Source: 13-1-40CM-64-14 sp036393975 (lineage in GTDB: Bacteria; Sysuimicrobiota; Sysuimicrobiia; Sysuimicrobiales; Kaftiobacteriaceae). Taken from it: a stretch of 6,204 nt of DNA. Numbering within the stretch: position 1 is the first letter of the stretch; the number at the start of each line of letters is the position of its first letter. Positions 4,318 through 6,204 of this stretch are shown in pieces. The translations under genes and the position numbers were made by a program. The notes below the pieces were generated by a model. It ran no database searches. It was not told where the DNA came from and saw nothing but the letters and a program-made list of their open reading frames with translations. The stretch is from NCBI GenBank assembly GCA_036393975.1, contig DASWFZ010000220.1, positions 1 through 6,204 of the forward strand. Direction: 5' to 3'.

Positions 4318-6204
4318 TCAGGAAGCTGGGGGGTCCCGTTTCTGCTGGTGCCCCATGGCATGAGGGATCACCTCCTCAATAGTGGAGGCGAAGACCACGG
4401 TGATTCCCTTCACATCTGAGGGCACGTCCGTCTTATTCTCGGCCGGGATGATCACCTTGCGCATGCCAGCTTGCCGGGCGCCATAGATCTTTTCCGGAAT
4501 CCCCCCCACCTGCTTGATCCTCCCTTGAATCGATACCTCCCCGGTCATTGCCACGTCTTGCCGAACGGCTTGGCGCTGGACCGCGCTGAGCATCGCCACC
4601 ACGACGGCCAGGCCGGCACTGGGACCGTCGATCAGCCCGCCGCCGATGACGTTGACATGGATGTCGTAGTTGCCGACATCGACTCCCGTGACTTTCCGGA
4701 TGACCGACGCGGCGTTGAAGACGGAGTCCTTAGCCATCGTCCCGGCGGTCTCATTAAAGCGGATCGCCCCGCGCTGGCGCTTGCCCACCGGAAACGCCGT
4801 CGCTTCGATCTCAATCACCGACCCGACATACGCGGTAACGCCCAAGGCGAACACTTTACCGACCTCGGCGACGCTAGAGGCCTTCACGGGCGTACTGGCG
4901 GCCAGCCGTCCCGACCGAATGACCTCGAAGAGGTCGGCCACCATGATGCGCGGCTTCCTCCCCCTGCCCGAGGAACGCGCGGGTCGATTGTGCGACGCGT
5001 TCCGCGACGCCCGTCCGCTCCGTCGGTACAACGCCACCCCATAGGCATCGGCCAACATGTTGACGGCCCGGCGGCCTTCGATAGTGTAGTCGCTGATCAC
5101 TCCCGGAACCTCGGGGCCCGTCTCCACCCCTAGCCGCCGCGCGGCCTGCCGCACGATCCTTTGGATATCTTCTTGCGACAGAGGATCAAAGAAGACTTCA
5201 GAACACCGCGAGCGCAGGGTGGGGCTGATCTCTTCGGGTTCTTTGGTCGTCGCCCCGATGAGAAGGAAATCCGCCGGGGCACCGCTGGCGAATAACTTGC
5301 GGATGTATGCCGGCAAGCTGGGATTGTCCGGGTCGAAGTACGACGATTCGAAGTAGATCCGCTTATCCTCGAGCACTTTCAAAAGCTTGGCCTGGAGTAC
5401 AGCGTCCAGTTCTCCGATCTCGTCCACAAACAGAACTCCGCCGTGCGCTTTGGTGACGAGTCCGAGCTTGGGCTCAGGGATTCCCAGATCGGCGAACTCC
5501 CGCCGTGTGCCTTGGTAGATGGGATCGTGCACAGACCCCAGCAAGGGATTGGTGGCCTCGCGGGAATCCCACCGCAACGTGGACCCGTCGACCTCGATGA
5601 ATGGCGCCGCTTGGCCAAATGGACTGCCCGGCAATTTCTTCGCTTCCTCCAGAACCAAGCGCGCCACGGTGGTCTTGCCCACGCCGGGCGGGCCGTACAG
5701 GATCACGTGCTGCGGAACCGGCACGGCGAGCTTGGCCAGGAGGGAGCGCACCGCCCGCTCCTGGCCCACGACCTGCGATAGGCGATGCGGCCGCAGTGCT
5801 TCGAGCGCGGTGCGCGCCACGCGGACCTGCTCGAGCTCCTGCAGTTCCTCCAACTTGCGACGGGTCACCTCGGTTTCAGGTCCCCCGGTCTCTTGCAGCA
5901 CCTGCTTCCGCAGCCCGCGCAGATATTCATCCTGCCGCTCGCGCATGCGATCAGCAACACGCCGGTCGAGTTCGTCTTCCACGGTCTTCCGGGCCATGAG
6001 ATCGGCCACGCGTTCTTGCAGGTCGTCTAAGACGGCGGGAATCTCGCTCTCGCGGGGGACGGTGGACAGCGCGGCGTCTTCGTAGATCAGCCGCTGCAGG
6101 GCGAGCACACGCCTCCCGACCTGTCGGCTGTTCATCAACACCCGCGCCCCGACCTTATCCGCGCGACGCGCCAGACGCTCCGGCCCCAGCAGGCTACCGA
6201 GAAC
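4318..6204 (-). CDS. lonC: Lon-family AAA+ ATP-dependent protease (LonC/LonB type), 5' end outside the window
   Basis: This is a cytoplasmic ATP-driven protease whose AAA+ unfoldase and Ser-Lys peptidase are on one chain. Numbering is from GTG 6139-6141. Residues 35-115 are charged and look like a coiled coil, with no LonA-type N-domain. Walker A is GPPGVGKT (150-157), Walker B is GGVLFVDEIGELD (234-246), sensor 1 is IGATT (295-299) and the arginine finger is LRSR (309-312). The protease domain has DGPSAG with Ser508 and Lys551, 43 apart as in E. coli Lon (Ser679/Lys722), so it should be active. Residues 373-398 form an Arg/Ser-rich linker. The frame stays open to 6204, adding VLGSLLGPERLARRADKV before a family-typical start. 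No good ribosome binding site precedes GTG 6139, so the true start is probably just outside. The closest family I recognise is the sporulation-associated LonC group; the exact subfamily is less certain than Lon itself. Confidence 0.9.
   Translation of the reverse strand, partial: VLGSLLGPERLARRADKVGARVLMNSRQVGRRVLALQRLIYEDAALSTVPRESEIPAVLDDLQERVADLMARKTVEDELDRRVADRMRERQDEYLRGLRKQVLQETGGPETEVTRRKLEELQELEQVRVARTALEALRPHRLSQVVGQERAVRSLLAKLAVPVPQHVILYGPPGVGKTTVARLVLEEAKKLPGSPFGQAAPFIEVDGSTLRWDSREATNPLLGSVHDPIYQGTRREFADLGIPEPKLGLVTKAHGGVLFVDEIGELDAVLQAKLLKVLEDKRIYFESSYFDPDNPSLPAYIRKLFASGAPADFLLIGATTKEPEEISPTLRSRCSEVFFDPLSQEDIQRIVRQAARRLGVETGPEVPGVISDYTIEGRRAVNMLADAYGVALYRRSGRASRNASHNRPARSSGRGRKPRIMVADLFEVIRSGRLAASTPVKASSVAEVGKVFALGVTAYVGSVIEIEATAFPVGKRQRGAIRFNETAGTMAKDSVFNAASVIRKVTGVDVGNYDIHVNVIGGGLIDGPSAGLAVVVAMLSAVQRQAVRQDVAMTGEVSIQGRIKQVGGIPEKIYGARQAGMRKVIIPAENKTDVPSDVKGITVVFASTIEEVIPHAMGHQQKRDPPAS

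Noticed and set aside
5519..6085. 188-residue plus-strand open frame opposite the Lon-family gene
   Set aside because: It is Ser/Arg-rich low-complexity translation, antisense to conserved AAA+ and coiled-coil sequence, with no family resemblance.
6139..6141. GTG as the true start of the Lon-family protease
   Set aside because: No convincing Shine-Dalgarno sequence precedes it, and the frame continues upstream to the window edge with residues resembling the family's N-terminus.

Overview
The window is bacterial chromosomal DNA, moderately GC-rich (hand-counted rows run from about 50 to 72 % GC), with three protein-coding genes. A plus-strand gene enters from the left edge and converges on two minus-strand genes. 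The pairing of a sporulation-type Lon-family protease directly upstream of dnaB is familiar to me from Clostridia-like Bacillota and related deep Gram-positive lineages, where it usually lies near rplI. I therefore infer a Bacillota-like or other Terrabacteria host, but the sequence alone does not fix the phylum.

Layout: (1) 1-417, plus strand, is the C-terminal 138 residues of an M3-family (PepF-type) oligoendopeptidase. (2) 452-4123, minus strand, is dnaB, the replicative DNA helicase. It is one uninterrupted 1223-residue reading frame carrying two inteins. Intein 1 (344 residues, 2438-3469) splits the Walker A P-loop between Lys and Thr. Intein 2 (432 residues, 647-1942) splits the conserved RESG segment between Glu and Ser. 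Removing both leaves a 447-residue DnaB of normal length with every RecA-type motif restored. (3) 4124-4317 is a 194-base intergenic region. It contains a strong sigma70-like dnaB promoter, a good Shine-Dalgarno sequence for a GTG start, a small palindrome over the -35 box, and a cluster of five degenerate DnaA-box-like 9-mers. (4) 4318-6204, minus strand, is a Lon-family AAA+ protease resembling LonC/LonB. It runs off the right edge and probably lacks only a few N-terminal residues.

The most notable content is the doubly interrupted dnaB. About 63 % of the primary translation product is intein, and DnaB cannot form its ATP site until intein 1 splices. The two inteins look to be at different stages of the homing cycle. 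Intein 2 keeps a complete LAGLIDADG endonuclease with a helix-turn-helix-like tail. Intein 1 keeps all its splicing residues, but the acidic residues of its endonuclease are lost. The upstream array of DnaA-box-like repeats is a second point of interest, because it could link dnaB expression, or local origin activity, to DnaA. No RNA genes, CRISPR arrays, insertion sequences or convincing intrinsic terminators were seen.
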